64,000 nt of DNA from Artemisia argyi (lineage: Eukaryota > Streptophyta > Magnoliopsida > Asterales > Asteraceae): the NCBI GenBank assembly GCA_030686995.1, contig CM060680.1, positions 83,912,259 through 83,976,258 of the forward strand, written 5' to 3'. Shown here in pieces: positions 10,811 to 22,677 of this stretch. The position numbers and the translations under genes are program-made. Every line of letters starts with the position of its first letter. Positions within the stretch are counted from its first letter, which is position 1. The notes beneath the pieces are model-generated. The model did not search any database. It was not told the DNA's origin and saw only the letters and a list, made by a program, of their open reading frames with translations.

Positions 10811-12002
10811 CTATTTGTCACAACTTGTAATTTCATGTCTTTTTTTCAAATGTCGAAATTTCATAATTTATTTCGGGAAGTTACTATTCATCAGTTACTA
10901 TTCACTATTACTATTCACTTTCAGTATTCTTTTTTGAAATTTTTTATTTCATATTCTCGTAAGTTAAACTATTTTAACGATAATCCGAGAGTTTAGCACT
11001 CGTCGGATCATTTCTGCAAAAATCACGAATCCGTGTCCGAGATTTACTTTTGGGTTTAAACGTCGTTCCAACATCACGATATGTCCATAAAACACTACAA
11101 ACGATAGAAATATGATTTTCTCTCATTTTACGACAATTCTAAAAGTTTTGGAATTTTACGTTTTCCAGTTCAGCGTTTTACGCGAATTACACGTTTTAGA
11201 CCGCGTTTCCAGTTTTAACAGCGTTTAAGCAACCCGATGGAACTTATCATTCATTTTATATTTTATTATGGAGTATATTGACAAGTTTAGTCATTCTTTC
11301 AAGTTTCATATTTTTACGATACCCGGATTTACGTTTCGCGGCTTAACAATTTACGGTTAGCAATTAACGGAACCAAAACTGACTCCGTAAACTAGATAAT
11401 ACCAAGCAAACTTTCAATTTTTTTACTTCAACTACACTAGAATCAACATCCTAGTGTATGTATACAATACTTTTACTTGAACTTGACTACTTAATTACCA
11501 TTATGCCATAAACTAGATATTTCAATACATAAACACCTTTTTCATACATAAATTATTTTTACAAAATCATAACACAAGGTTTTCTCTCATCTCATTCTCT
11601 CCTCTCTACCATTCGGCCAAGAACAAGAACAAGGAAGAAACCATTGATTTTTCAAGAACCAAGTATTTATCAAATCCTAGTAGTAATCTAGTTTGGGTTT
11701 TGAAATAAAAACCACAAAGATTAAATGGGTTTTCATCACCATCTCTTGATAATCATCACAAGTTGCGGTTAGAGATCGTGCCTCATTTTTGTGTATTCAC
11801 TTTGGCCATCGTAGCTATCGCACCAGGTGAGTCATAGCCCCTACTCTTTTAATTGTTTTGTAAACTCTTTGGGGGAGATACATCCTCAATTACATGTTTT
11901 CAACTTTATGCTCGTTTTACATTTAAACTCACTATTCGTTTTACAATTAAACACCATGCTTGTTTTACTTGTAATGTGACTTGTCTCTTAAACATTAGTA
12001 TT

Positions 12003-12300
12003 TGTTTATATGACCTCATTGTCATTATTGTTTATCTGGCAACATTGACAGACTCATTTTATATGACCTCATTGTCATTATTGTTTACCTGACGACATTG
12101 TCAGACTTATTTTATATGACCTCATTGTCATTATTGTTTACCTGGCGACATTGTCAGACTTATTTACATGACCTCATTGTCATAGTTGTTAATCTGGCGA
12201 CATTGTCAGCATTGTCAAAAATTGCTTATATGGCCTCATTGCCAGAATTTTTTTTATCTAACCTCATTGTTAAAATTATTTATATAGCAGTTTTGCTATA
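12003..12300. repeat. 53-bp tandem repeats in the gypsy 5' LTR
   Basis: About five units with a 53-bp step (TGACCTCATT words at 12011, 12064, 12117 and 12169, then drifting) lie in the LTR. Each unit includes CATTGTCA twice. The same array lies in the 3' LTR. Confidence 0.85.
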
Positions 12301-14689
12301 TTTATCTTTGAATCTAGATACAAGTATTATTTGGCAGTGGGTCGTAAACACACAGGTTACAAGTCTCTTATGGCGGGGCTTGTAACTGAGTGGATTTACG
12401 ATGCCTTTGCTGGGAAATCTTCATTCATATGCATTACATTCTTTTTCACAAGACTCTATGAACTCACCAACCTCGTGTTGACACTTTAGCATGTATTTTC
12501 AGGTATTAAGCAATGGCACGCTACTGGAGGTTTTGGCAGGGCATGGCATGGTCATAGAAGACTCTAATATTCATTTGGGGACCGTTTTTAACTATTTTAA
12601 GGGCCTACTTCCGCACTACTTTTAACAATGTAAATTCAACATTTTTTTATTAAACTATTTTATTCTAAATGATTGAAGTGAAAACTACTTTTGTACTTGT
12701 GTTGAGATACCAATTGAGTTACACCCCAACAACATGTATGCTTCCGCTGGACCCGATTTTGGGGGTGTGACAGATTGGCATCAGAGCTTTGGCTATAGCG
12801 AACTGAGTGTTTTTAAAACCTAGACTATAGCTACTTTTACGAAAACTTAACCATATGACCGTCACGTGCCTGCCTGCCAAGATGATGCCTCACTTGTGGT
12901 TTGTTGCTGACATAGGTGATGAGAATTGTATCTCATTATCTGGTATATTAAATTCATTTATTCTAGTTGATTACTATAATTGTCTTTTATATAAGCATGT
13001 TCACGTATCATATATGTCACCGCGTTATGTTTTTCCTTGCATAGTTTCATCATTTGACCTCGAGTTTGGTCACTTGCTTTTGTCTTTCAGAACGTTTTGG
13101 TATTTGTGAAGGACATGGTATTAGTATAACTGAGCTGAGTATTTCAAAATTCATGGAACCTCGGTGGAATATAGACTGGTCATTTATATTCAACCCGGGA
13201 TACTAGGACATAGACTGACCACCTATATCCGACTTAGAAATGAATTTTGCAACACTGAGAATGGTTATAATAAAATTTTGTCTAGATTGAATCCTTTACT
13301 CAATTTCCAAATGTTTCATTTATGTGTGTATACTCTCGTTGTCAGAACATTCATACTTTTCATTACTTCGTGAACCACCTATTGGAAGCACGTCAACTGG
13401 TCATTTCATTTCATGAATCTTCACCTTTATGCACGATACACTTATATCACAGTATTTTCTTTTATCACAATCTCATTTTGTCGCAGTTGTCACAGTCTTT
13501 TCCCTTATCACCATCACTATCATTTCCTTTCCCCATCCCCATATATATATGGAATTAGCTGACACTATATAGTTTCCTATGCCACTCATCACTCACTACT
13601 CTCTATATTGATTAGTGGATATTATCAATGACCTCCCTAGGAAAGACTTTTCATACCATCTATAAGGAGGATCCTTCGGTACATTAAGACCATTCAAAAC
13701 TCAACAAAAATCTCAGGATATCACAAAACAATTCGAACCACTATCACTGGCCTGATCGCCAAAATTCTATCATCTAGAAAGTATTGGCTTGACTGAATTA
13801 CAGGATTAGTTTAGATACGAGTGCTCACTAAGCAACACCATAGAGATAAATCCAACCTCTTAATCAAGACTATAAATTGAACATGTCCTCACCAATAGAC
13901 TTTATTCAAACATGTTAGACACCTATGCATTTGTGCAGACATACATACCTAGCTATTTTATCCTCTTAATACTTTCACTTTTAAATGGATTTTTCTCCAA
14001 ACTACAGTTATACAAAACATATATCTTGTAAGAAATTCTTTTCTGAGACACTTATTTTGATAAGCAAATTCCTTTTGGTCAATCCTTTACAAAACTATTG
14101 AATTGTTAGGAAATTTTAAACATCGATCTTTGGTAAACCATATTATCTACCTTATGTTGAAAACTGTCCTATCTTGCATAACTAATAAATTTTGAAACAT
14201 CAAGAAAAATGTTACTTGGAAAGCCGTTTGCTTAAAGTTGTAAATTCATTTATTCAGGGAAGGTTTATGACCAAAACACACAATCTCAAAACAAACTTTG
14301 AAAATCAATCACAATATTACATCACTTATACATTTAGGATTTGGTGATTTGATGACGTAGAGCTTGGGGAAAATCTTAGTAATGGAGACTAAGCATCGTA
14401 GGTGGAGAAAGACTCGATTCATGATATCCTGCGGAGGATCACAACCTTATCCTAATCCTAATCTATTATTTTCAACAACACCCTTTGACAGATTTAACCT
14501 TGTAAGTTTTTCCACAAGATTCATGATATCCATTTCAATTATTCCTAATAGAGGAATTTGACTCACCTCAAACTCCTAGCGATTACATTAAGATTCCTTT
14601 GGAACTACACCACCTATCATCTGTAGACCAATGGTCAGAAATTAGAGAACGATTCAAATATAGGAAGATATGCTCAGAGCATGAGTGAT

Positions 14690-15062
14690 TGACTATAGAA
14701 ATGGTTGGACTAACCATTTGCCATAAATCGGATTCTTTTACAACCATAGTTACCACACGAGCTTAGAGACTACATCATTTGAAGCACTCTATGGTCGAAG
14801 TGCCAACATCCATTGATGGATCAAAAACTAGTCCAGTAAGCATTCATGAAATAACAAGGAATTTCCTACAAATCAAGGATCAGTTACAAGTTCGATAAGT
14901 TGTAAACCATTAGAATTTCAAGTTGGTGGCAGGGTTATGATGAAAGTTCTGCCTAGGAAAGGCATGATACCATTCAGAAAAATTCAGAAAGTTAAACCCG
15001 ATATACACTGTACTATTTAATATTTCAGATCGAGTAGGCCTAGTGGCCGTTAGACTTGAGCC
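14690..15062 (+). pseudogene. Integrase C-terminal relic of the gypsy element
   Basis: The translation has an ETTSFEALYGRSAN stretch, then a KPLEFQVGGRVMMKVLPRKG stretch ending at a TAA near 15020, then SRPSG and RLEPC words. In intact gypsy elements this is the last part of integrase, just before the 3' LTR. Stops and frame changes interrupt it. No protease, RT or RNase H remnant could be read in the shortened interior. Confidence 0.6.
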
Positions 15063-16540
15063 TTGTTAGAAAACAGAAGGTTACACAAACATGTTTCACG
15101 TTTTCCAAATCTCGAGAAATATCTTTCAGATGAGTCACTCATAATCCCATTTGGGAAGGAATCCAACCCAATGACCAACCAAAACCTTGTAGGAGAACCA
15201 ATAGAAATCATGGACTGAAAGGTCGAACAGTTGAAGCGAAGTCGAATTCCTATCGTGAAAGTTCGCTGGAATTCTCGGATATTATCATCTTTTCACCAAT
15301 ACCACTCTAGAAAATAACACAAACTGAACTTCGGGATGAAGTTCCTTTTAGAGGGGAAGAATGTCACAACTCGTAATTTCATGTTTTTTTTTCAAATGTC
15401 GAAATTTCATAATTTATTTCGGGAAGTTACTATTCACTATTACTATTCACTTTCACTATTTATTTCTGAAATTTTTTATTTCATATTCTCGTAAGTTAAA
15501 CTATTTTAACGATAATCCGAGAGTTTAGCACTCGTCAGATCATTTCTGCAAAAATCACGAAGCCGTGTCCGAGATTTACTTTTGGGTTTAAACGTCGTTC
15601 CAGCATCACGATATGTCCATAAAACACTATAAACGATAGAAATATGATTTTCTCTCATTTTACGACAATTCTAAAAGTTTTGGAATTTTACTTTTTCCAG
15701 TTCAGCGTTTTACGCGAATTACGCGTTTTAGACCCGCGTTTCCAGTTTTAACAGCGTTTAAGCAACCCGATGGAACTTACCATTCATTTTATATTTTATT
15801 ATGGAGTATATTGACAAGTTTAGTCATTCTTTCAAGTTTCATATTTTTACGATACCCGGATTTACGTTTCGCGGCTTAACAATTTACGGTTAGCAATTAA
15901 CGGAACCAAAACTGACTCCGTAAACTTGATAATACCAAGCAAACTTTCAATTTTTTTTTACCTCAAATACACTAGAATCAACATCATAGTGTATGTATAC
16001 AAGACTTTTACTTGAACTTGACTACTTAATTACCATTATGCCATAAGCTAGATATTTCATTACATAAACACCTTTTTCATACATAAATTATTTTCACAAA
16101 ATCATAACACAAGGTTTTCTCTCATCTCATTCTCTCCTCTCTACCATCCGGCCAAGAACAAGAACAAGGAAGAAACCATTGATTTTTCAAGAACCAAGTA
16201 TTTATCAAATCCTAGTAGTAATCTAGTTTGGGTTTTGAAATGAAAACCACAAAGATTAAATGGGTTTTCATCACCATCTCTTGATAATCATCACAAGTTG
16301 CGGTTAGAGATCGTGCCTCATTTTTGTGTATTCACTTTGGCCATCGTAGCTATCGCACCAGGTGAGTCATAGCCCCTACTCTTTTAATTGTTTTGTAAAC
16401 TCTTTGGGGGAGATACATGATCAATTACATGTTTTCAACTTTATGCTCGTTTTACATTTAAACTCACTATTCGTTTTAGAATTAAACACCATGCTTGTTT
16501 TACTTGTAATGTGACTTGTCTCTTAAACATTAGTATTTGT

Positions 16541-16840
16541 TTATATGACCTCATTGTCATTATTGTTTACCTGGCGACATTGTCAGACTCATTTTATATG
16601 ACCTCATTGTCATTATTGTTTACCTGGAGACATTGTCAGACTTATTTTATATGACCTCATTGTCATTATTGTCTACCTGGCGACATTGTCAGACTTATTT
16701 ACATGACCTCATTGTCATAGTTGTTTATCTGGCGACATTGTCAGCATTGTCAAAAATTGCTTATATGGCCTCATTGCCAGAATTGTTTATATAACCTCAT
16801 TGTTAAAATTATTTATATAGCAGTTTTGCTATATTTATCT
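16541..16840. repeat. 53-bp tandem repeats in the gypsy 3' LTR
   Basis: This is the counterpart of the array in the 5' LTR (TGACC words at 16546 and 16599, step 53). The two arrays keep a very similar number of units, so copy number has changed little since insertion. Confidence 0.85.
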
Positions 16841-17694
16841 TTGAATCTAGATACAAGTATTACTTTTGTTCACATAAACCAAAATCATATTTGGCAGTGG
16901 GTCGTAAACACACAGGTTACAAGTCTCTTATGGCGGGACTTGTAATTGAGTAGATTTACGATGCCTTTGCTGGGAAATCTTCATTCATATGCATTACATT
17001 CTTTTTCACAAGACTCTATGAACTCACCAACCTCGTGTTGACACTTTAACATGTATTTTCAGGTATTAAGCAATGGCACGCTACTGGAGGTTTTGGCAGG
17101 GCATGACATGGTCATAGAAGACTCTGATATTCATTTGGGGACCGTTTTTAACTATTTTAAGGGTCTACTTCCGCAGTACTTTTAACAATGTAAATTCAAC
17201 ATTTTTGATTAAAATATTTTATTCTAAATGATTGAAGTGAAACCTACTTTTGTACTTGTGTTGAGATACCAATTGAGTTACACCCCAGCAACATGTATGC
17301 TTCCGCTGGACCCGATTTTGAGGGTGTGACACTATTGAATTTAGGATATGTATGCTATGATTAAGATAATGTATTACCAACAAATGTGAAATGTCAAAAT
17401 TAAGATGATCTGGGATACCTACTCATCATAGCCAAAAAAGGTTATTGTCGAAAAAATGTTACAAAAAAAATCTCTAAAATATACGGGAAATTGTAACGCC
17501 AAAAATAACGGTTGACTATCTAAAGTTATTAGCTGTAGCATTAAGGATAAACTATCAATAAATTAATATTAAACATTAGAGCAAAAGGTCCGTAGAAGAA
17601 AAAGGTATTGTATTAGATTTTGCGACATTTCAAGGTAAAATATTGGTAGTATTAAATAGACGACGACAACAACAATAATAATAATAAAAAAGTG

Positions 17695-17697
<3 letters not shown>

Positions 17698-17743
<46 letters not shown>
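17698..17743. repeat. (TAA)n microsatellite
   Basis: About fifteen uninterrupted TAA units form the core. A looser AAT/AAC-rich run precedes it from about 17665. Confidence 0.95.
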
Positions 17744-17752
17744 CAAACTGTC

Positions 17753-17974
17753 TTAAAAAGTAGCAAATAGCATATCACAACAAAACCGTAATGATATTGT
17801 TTCACCCCAAAGCGATGTTCCATGCATGCTTAATGAATCAGGAGGCTGCCTATTTATATGGGCGTCTTTCATTGCCAAAGGCATCCTCCAATCATCATAC
17901 ACAACCTTTATATCGATTTCTTTCATCTTCCTCACACGAACACCATTACATCCAGTTAACATTTCTTGGATAAC
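17753..17974 (-). other. Possible orphan exon or coding remnant
   Basis: On the minus strand, after an acceptor-like TTTTATGTTCAG, a frame stays open for about 74 codons to a stop at 17753-17755. The peptide has a natural-looking composition (VRKMKEIDIKVVYDDWRMP is its clearest stretch). I do not recognise the protein and see no neighbouring exon. It may be a gene fragment carried by a transposon. Confidence 0.3.
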
Positions 17975-19595
17975 CTGAACATAAAAATTAAAAAAAAATA
18001 GTCTATTAATAATTGTACCAAAAATACTTATGCCTCAGCTCAGATATCGCAGTAAGCACAAAACGTGACAACGTTTTTATAGCTTACAATTTTTGCAACA
18101 CTAAAAATAACAGTAATGGAAAACCGAATCGGTGTAGCCGAGCAGCTAACGTCTAAATTAGATCTACAAAAAAAAAAACAACCAATGGAGTATGCAATAT
18201 ATCACAGCTGATGCCTGATGCATTAACAAACTAAAAAGCCGCAGCAAATAAAAGCACCAAACAGGTGAAGTAAATTAGATACCCACACCTCAAATTCCAA
18301 TTCAAGTTCTCTATCACATAATTGCAAACAAAATATTAGATAGTCCATGCACATAACATAGTTACACACTTACACCTTCCAAACTACACCAACATAACAT
18401 CTACTGATTCCACTTTCTTTCTGTCGCAATATGTGCAATACGAAAAAGTGATAGAAGAATATACAATACAACAAAAAAGGGCATAGAGCCCTGTTGACAA
18501 GGATCATATAACCTAGTTTTGCATACGGGCTCAAAAGGAACAAGACTCTATACGAAAATCATCGGGCTCTATTACCAGTTATAGAGCCTACAAATATCTT
18601 CCTACTTATGTAACTATTACTTATATAACTACTCATAAAACTGTGACACTTGAAAAAAAAATTGGGAAATAAAAAGAGAGATAAATAGTTGATATACATA
18701 CACATAACTATGTTCTAGTAAAAAATTCTTATTTCTATACATAGATATATAATACTAGGCGTGTATCCGTGTATAACGATAAAATTTTCTAGCGACATAT
18801 ATTTATAGCTGAAATAGTGTGATTAAGTGTTTCGTGTAATGTTTAACAATTGACGTTGACAAGTCTTCACCATCATTCGAGATGACAATAACATCATACC
18901 AATTTCAGGTTAACAAATTGGGATTCAAATATGGAACGGGATTGAGATGAATTTATGAAAAAAAGTAAAAAATGGTAAAAAAATCAGGTAATATTGAAAA
19001 CAACATTAATTTTATAAAGAAAAACTCTTTTTAAGGCAACTAATTACAAAACTATGTTTGAAATTATTTTTATTTGGAAAGAAACAATAAATGTAAATTT
19101 ATGTTTTAAAGTGGTATTTTGGGTATTAAACATACTCATTTTAAAGTTTTTTTAAGGATTAAGAAAAAATATTATTAATTTATATGTAATAGAGATTATA
19201 TTACCTAAAACTTTATTAACTTAAACGTATATTTAAAATAAATATATTTAAAACTTTATTAACAATCTGAAAAAAGTATTACGTAGTATTGTATACCATT
19301 TGTACTTGAGTATACAAACATAGTTAAAGCTAATATATTTCTTAAGGTAGAAGACTGAGAGTCGTTTTTCCCTATTAATTACTGTAATAAATATCTTTTA
19401 ATTTCCACAGTGAAATAAATTAAGTCACATAAGTATTCTAAGATGCTAATTAGAATGAATCCAAATCTAATTATAATTGATGAGTTTAATAACTGCTTTG
19501 TTTACAGATATATTGATGTATATATATATGTATGATTGTTTGAGTGAGATGAACCTATAAATCAGTATCACTATAGTTTTACATTTTACACAATA

Positions 19596-20860
19596 ATGGA
19601 AACTCAAGCTCATTTCAGGTTACGATCTCCCTCAGTGTTTCCACTCAACTCACTCATTAATAACTCACTACCCGTAATTGTCAAATCACCATCATGCACA
19701 ATTACCAGCCGCCATCGAATATATGCCTGCTACCCCTATGCCACTGCCCCAAAACGGGAGAAAGATGCAAAAAAGCGAGTGGTCGTTACAGGTATGGGCC
19801 TCGTTTCTGTGTTTGGAAATGATGTTGATACTTTTTACGAACGACTCTTAGCTGGGGAGAGCGGAATCGGGATAATCGACCGATTTGATGCCTCAGAATA
19901 TACAACGCAATTTGGTGGTCAGATTAGAGGGTTCAAGTCAAATGGATATATTAATACCAAAATGGACCGGAGACTAGATGATTATGAGCGCTACTGCATT
20001 GTTGCAGGGAAAAGAGCTCTCGAAGATGCTAATCTCGGTTGTGATGAACGGTCCAAGGTTTGCCTTTTATTCATGTCTTTCATGCGTCTTTTTGTTCCAT
20101 GGTTTAGAATAATTAGTTGTTGCATGTGCATGCGTACGGTATAGATTGATAAGGAGCGTGCTGGTGTACTTGTTGGATCTGCAATGGGAGGTTTTACAGT
20201 ATTTTCTGATGGAATGGAAACTTTAATAAAAAAAGGTGTAAGAGAAATCAAACCTTTTTTTATGCCTTTAACGGCAACAAACATGGGATCTACGTTACTT
20301 GCTATCGATCTTGGCTTTTTGGGACCAAACTACCCCAGTACAGCAGCGTGTGCGACATCCAATTATTGCATATGTGCTGCTGCAAATTGTATCCGTGATG
20401 GTAAGGCTGATTTGATTATTGCTGGTGGTGTTGAAGCTCCTTTCGTTCCCGTTGCCTTGGGTGGTTATTGTGCTTGTGGAGCATTGTCACAAAGAAACAA
20501 TGATCCACAAACCGCTTCCAGGCCATGGGACATAGATAGAGATGGGTTCGTCATGGGTGAAGGAGCTGGTGTTGTGGTAATTTTACCATCAATGCTTAGC
20601 TATAGCTGAACTCCAATTTCTTTGATCGTTCACTTTTGTACTTCATTTGCTTTTTGTGCAGGTGATGGAGAGTTTAGAGCATGCAATGAAAAGGGACGCA
20701 CCAATACTAGCTGAATACTTGGGAGGTGCCATAACTTTTGATGCATATCATTTGACTAGTCCACGCCCCGATGGTTTTTCTGTTGCATCTTGTATCCAAA
20801 AATGTCTTGCGGATGCTAGCGTATCAGTAGAGGAGGTAACTTAATTAGAAAAGCGTTTGG

Positions 20861-20908
<48 letters not shown>

Positions 20909-22556
20909 ATTCTTTGAATAACAAAGAGATGGTAATTAATTTAGCTTTGGTAACCTATAGTCCTATAGTTCTATATTACTACTTATAAAAAGTGAATGAT
21001 CATTCTTGAAATCTTAAAATCTTAAAATTTTTAATTTTGAAAACTTAGAAATTGAAATACATAAACACAAGTTTCTACAAACTTGTCATTATTTGTCATT
21101 TAAACAATTTGAACTTACGCAGAATTCACTAATTGTGTTTTCCAAGTAAAATCTTGTTGGTAGATAAATTACATCAATGCACATGCAACGTCCACCCTAC
21201 TTGGTGATTTGGCTGAGATGAATGCTCTGAAGAAGGTATTCAAGAAAAATAAAGAGATAAAAATCAACGCCACCAAGGTAAACGTCGCTTGCCCAAGTTG
21301 TCTACACAACATCAAATCTTTATTGACATTATCTTACTTTTTGCGTTTCAGTCTATGATCGGACACAGTATGGGAGCAGCTGGGGGTATTGAAGCTATTG
21401 CTACAATTAAAGCGATTCAAACCGGATGGTTGCATCCCACCATCAATCAATTTGTGCGTCATACTTATACTCCACTTACTCTTTAATACTTACTCTTTCA
21501 CTAATTGTTTATCTTGAAAAAAACTAGCATTGAGAACAGTAACACATTTGAAAATATGTTGATGTACGAACTATATATATACACAGGTACATATCATATA
21601 CTATAAGTTAAATGAGTTTATTAGTGGTACAAATAAAACTATTAATTATGATGATACATATACTCATCACAACAATCCAAAAGTTCAAATGTATCAACAA
21701 TTAGTTGAATTTACATGCATATTTTACAAATTTTTACCAAAGAAAATAATTATAAATGTTAACGTAAAATACAGTTTGCAGTTATATTTTGAAAATAAGA
21801 TTTTTACTAAATATATAATTAATTTTCTCAGATATTGCATTTAGATAGAACTAGTTAATAATATATGAAATTTAAATAAAACAGAACTTTAAACTTAGAA
21901 CAAGCATTGGAAAATTCCTAGTATAAATTCTAGGGATATATAGTTATTAGCTTTGTTGAGGGTAGCAGAAAAATTAGTACTGAAACTAGTTCCGACTACT
22001 AAACTAATAATCCGTGATGTGTTTAGAACGAGCATACCAAGTTAGTTGAAACTAGCTTAGATCGGCCAATCTAATCTTCTCCAATTGTTTAACAAACTTT
22101 TAAGCATATTTCTATATCAAGTAATTAAGCATGTTGTGCACAAAATAGTAGAGTAATTGATAAAAAAACCTTAGCTTCATAGACAGTTATACTATGATGG
22201 CTTAAAGCGTGATTAATTCATTACTACTTTATCTTTGTACTCTGGTAAATAGCCCCAGTGATATTTATTCGGTTTCTCATGTTAAATATAGAACCTTGAG
22301 CCAACAGTAGAATTTGACACTGTTGCGAATCAAAAGCAGCAACATGGAATCAACGTTGGTAAGTTTGTTTGTAGCCCTTTTGCCCCGTTTATTTTCCATG
22401 CATTTTTATGTTTGCTTATTCAAACTTTTTTTTTTTTTTTATTTTTTTTTTTTTTATTTTTTTTTTTATTTTTTTTTTATGTATACAGCCATTTCTAATT
22501 CATTTGGTTTCGGTGGAAACAACTCCGTCATAGCATTATCTTCATTTAAATCCTGA
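19596..22556 (+). CDS. 3-oxoacyl-[ACP] synthase I (KAS I-like), plastid, seven exons
   Basis: The gene encodes a beta-ketoacyl-ACP synthase, which condenses malonyl-ACP with growing acyl-ACP in plastid fatty-acid synthesis. My exons are 19596-20057, 20145-20576, 20662-20835, 21164-21277, 21352-21453, 22292-22358 and 22489-22556. All have GT-AG introns, joining to about 472 residues, the usual KAS I length. Residues 1 to about 60 resemble a plastid transit peptide, followed by KKRVVVTGMGLVS. The nucleophile Cys lies in TAACATSNYC, the first catalytic His in NAHATST, and Lys and the second His in KSMIGH. The GFGG loop is near the C-terminus. Some normally conserved positions differ (STAAC before the nucleophile region, GGVEAPF, CGALSQRN). 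Introns 3 and 6 hold long T tracts. It could be a divergent paralogue and not the main housekeeping copy. Confidence 0.93.
20863..20904. repeat. Poly(T) tract in KAS I intron 3
   Basis: An unbroken run of about 42 T lies 28 bases after the exon 3 donor. It is either a simple-repeat expansion or the reversed poly(A) of a vanished retroposon. No flanking duplication is obvious. Confidence 0.9.
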
Positions 22557-22677
22557 TATGGTGAACAAGATCTATGACCTTGATCCATTAAAAACTTCAC
22601 TTCGTGTAAGGAATTTGATCAATTTGGCAAAATGTGAAACTGTATTGACATATCTTAAAATTTTATGTGCATCTGTT

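Larger units (their letters stand above)
10816..17331 (+). mobile_element. Ty3/gypsy retrotransposon with ruined interior
   Basis: The LTRs are 10816-12772 (1957 bp) and 15362-17331 (1970 bp). Both begin TGTCACAACT and end GGTGTGACA, with CTATT flanks (10811-10815 and 17332-17336). The primer site TGGCATCAGAGC starts at 12776. A purine tract (about 15345-15360) precedes the 3' LTR. The interior is only 2589 bp, too short for gag-pol, and every frame has stops. A relic of the integrase C-terminus (14901-15020, KPLEFQVGGRVMMKV) places it near Tekay-type gypsy elements. By eye the LTRs differ at only a few percent of positions. Confidence 0.9.
17337..19595. other. KAS I upstream intergenic region
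   Basis: About 2.2 kb of AT-rich DNA lies between the gypsy element and the KAS I start codon. It holds a TAA microsatellite, a possible orphan exon (17753-17974) and a CTAG-ended phrase at about 18755 that faintly recalls a Helitron end. The 160 bases before the ATG are shared with the inverted KAS I pseudogene and so probably contain the core promoter. A TATAAAT-like word stands at about 19555. Confidence 0.5.

Noticed and set aside
18755..18790. CTAG-containing phrase as a minus-strand Helitron 3' end
   Set aside because: The hairpin is weak and no 5' end or second copy was seen. Kept only as a remark in the intergenic entry.
20863..20904. Long T tract as a terminator or promoter element
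   Set aside because: It lies inside a spliced intron of KAS I. A simple-repeat expansion explains it.
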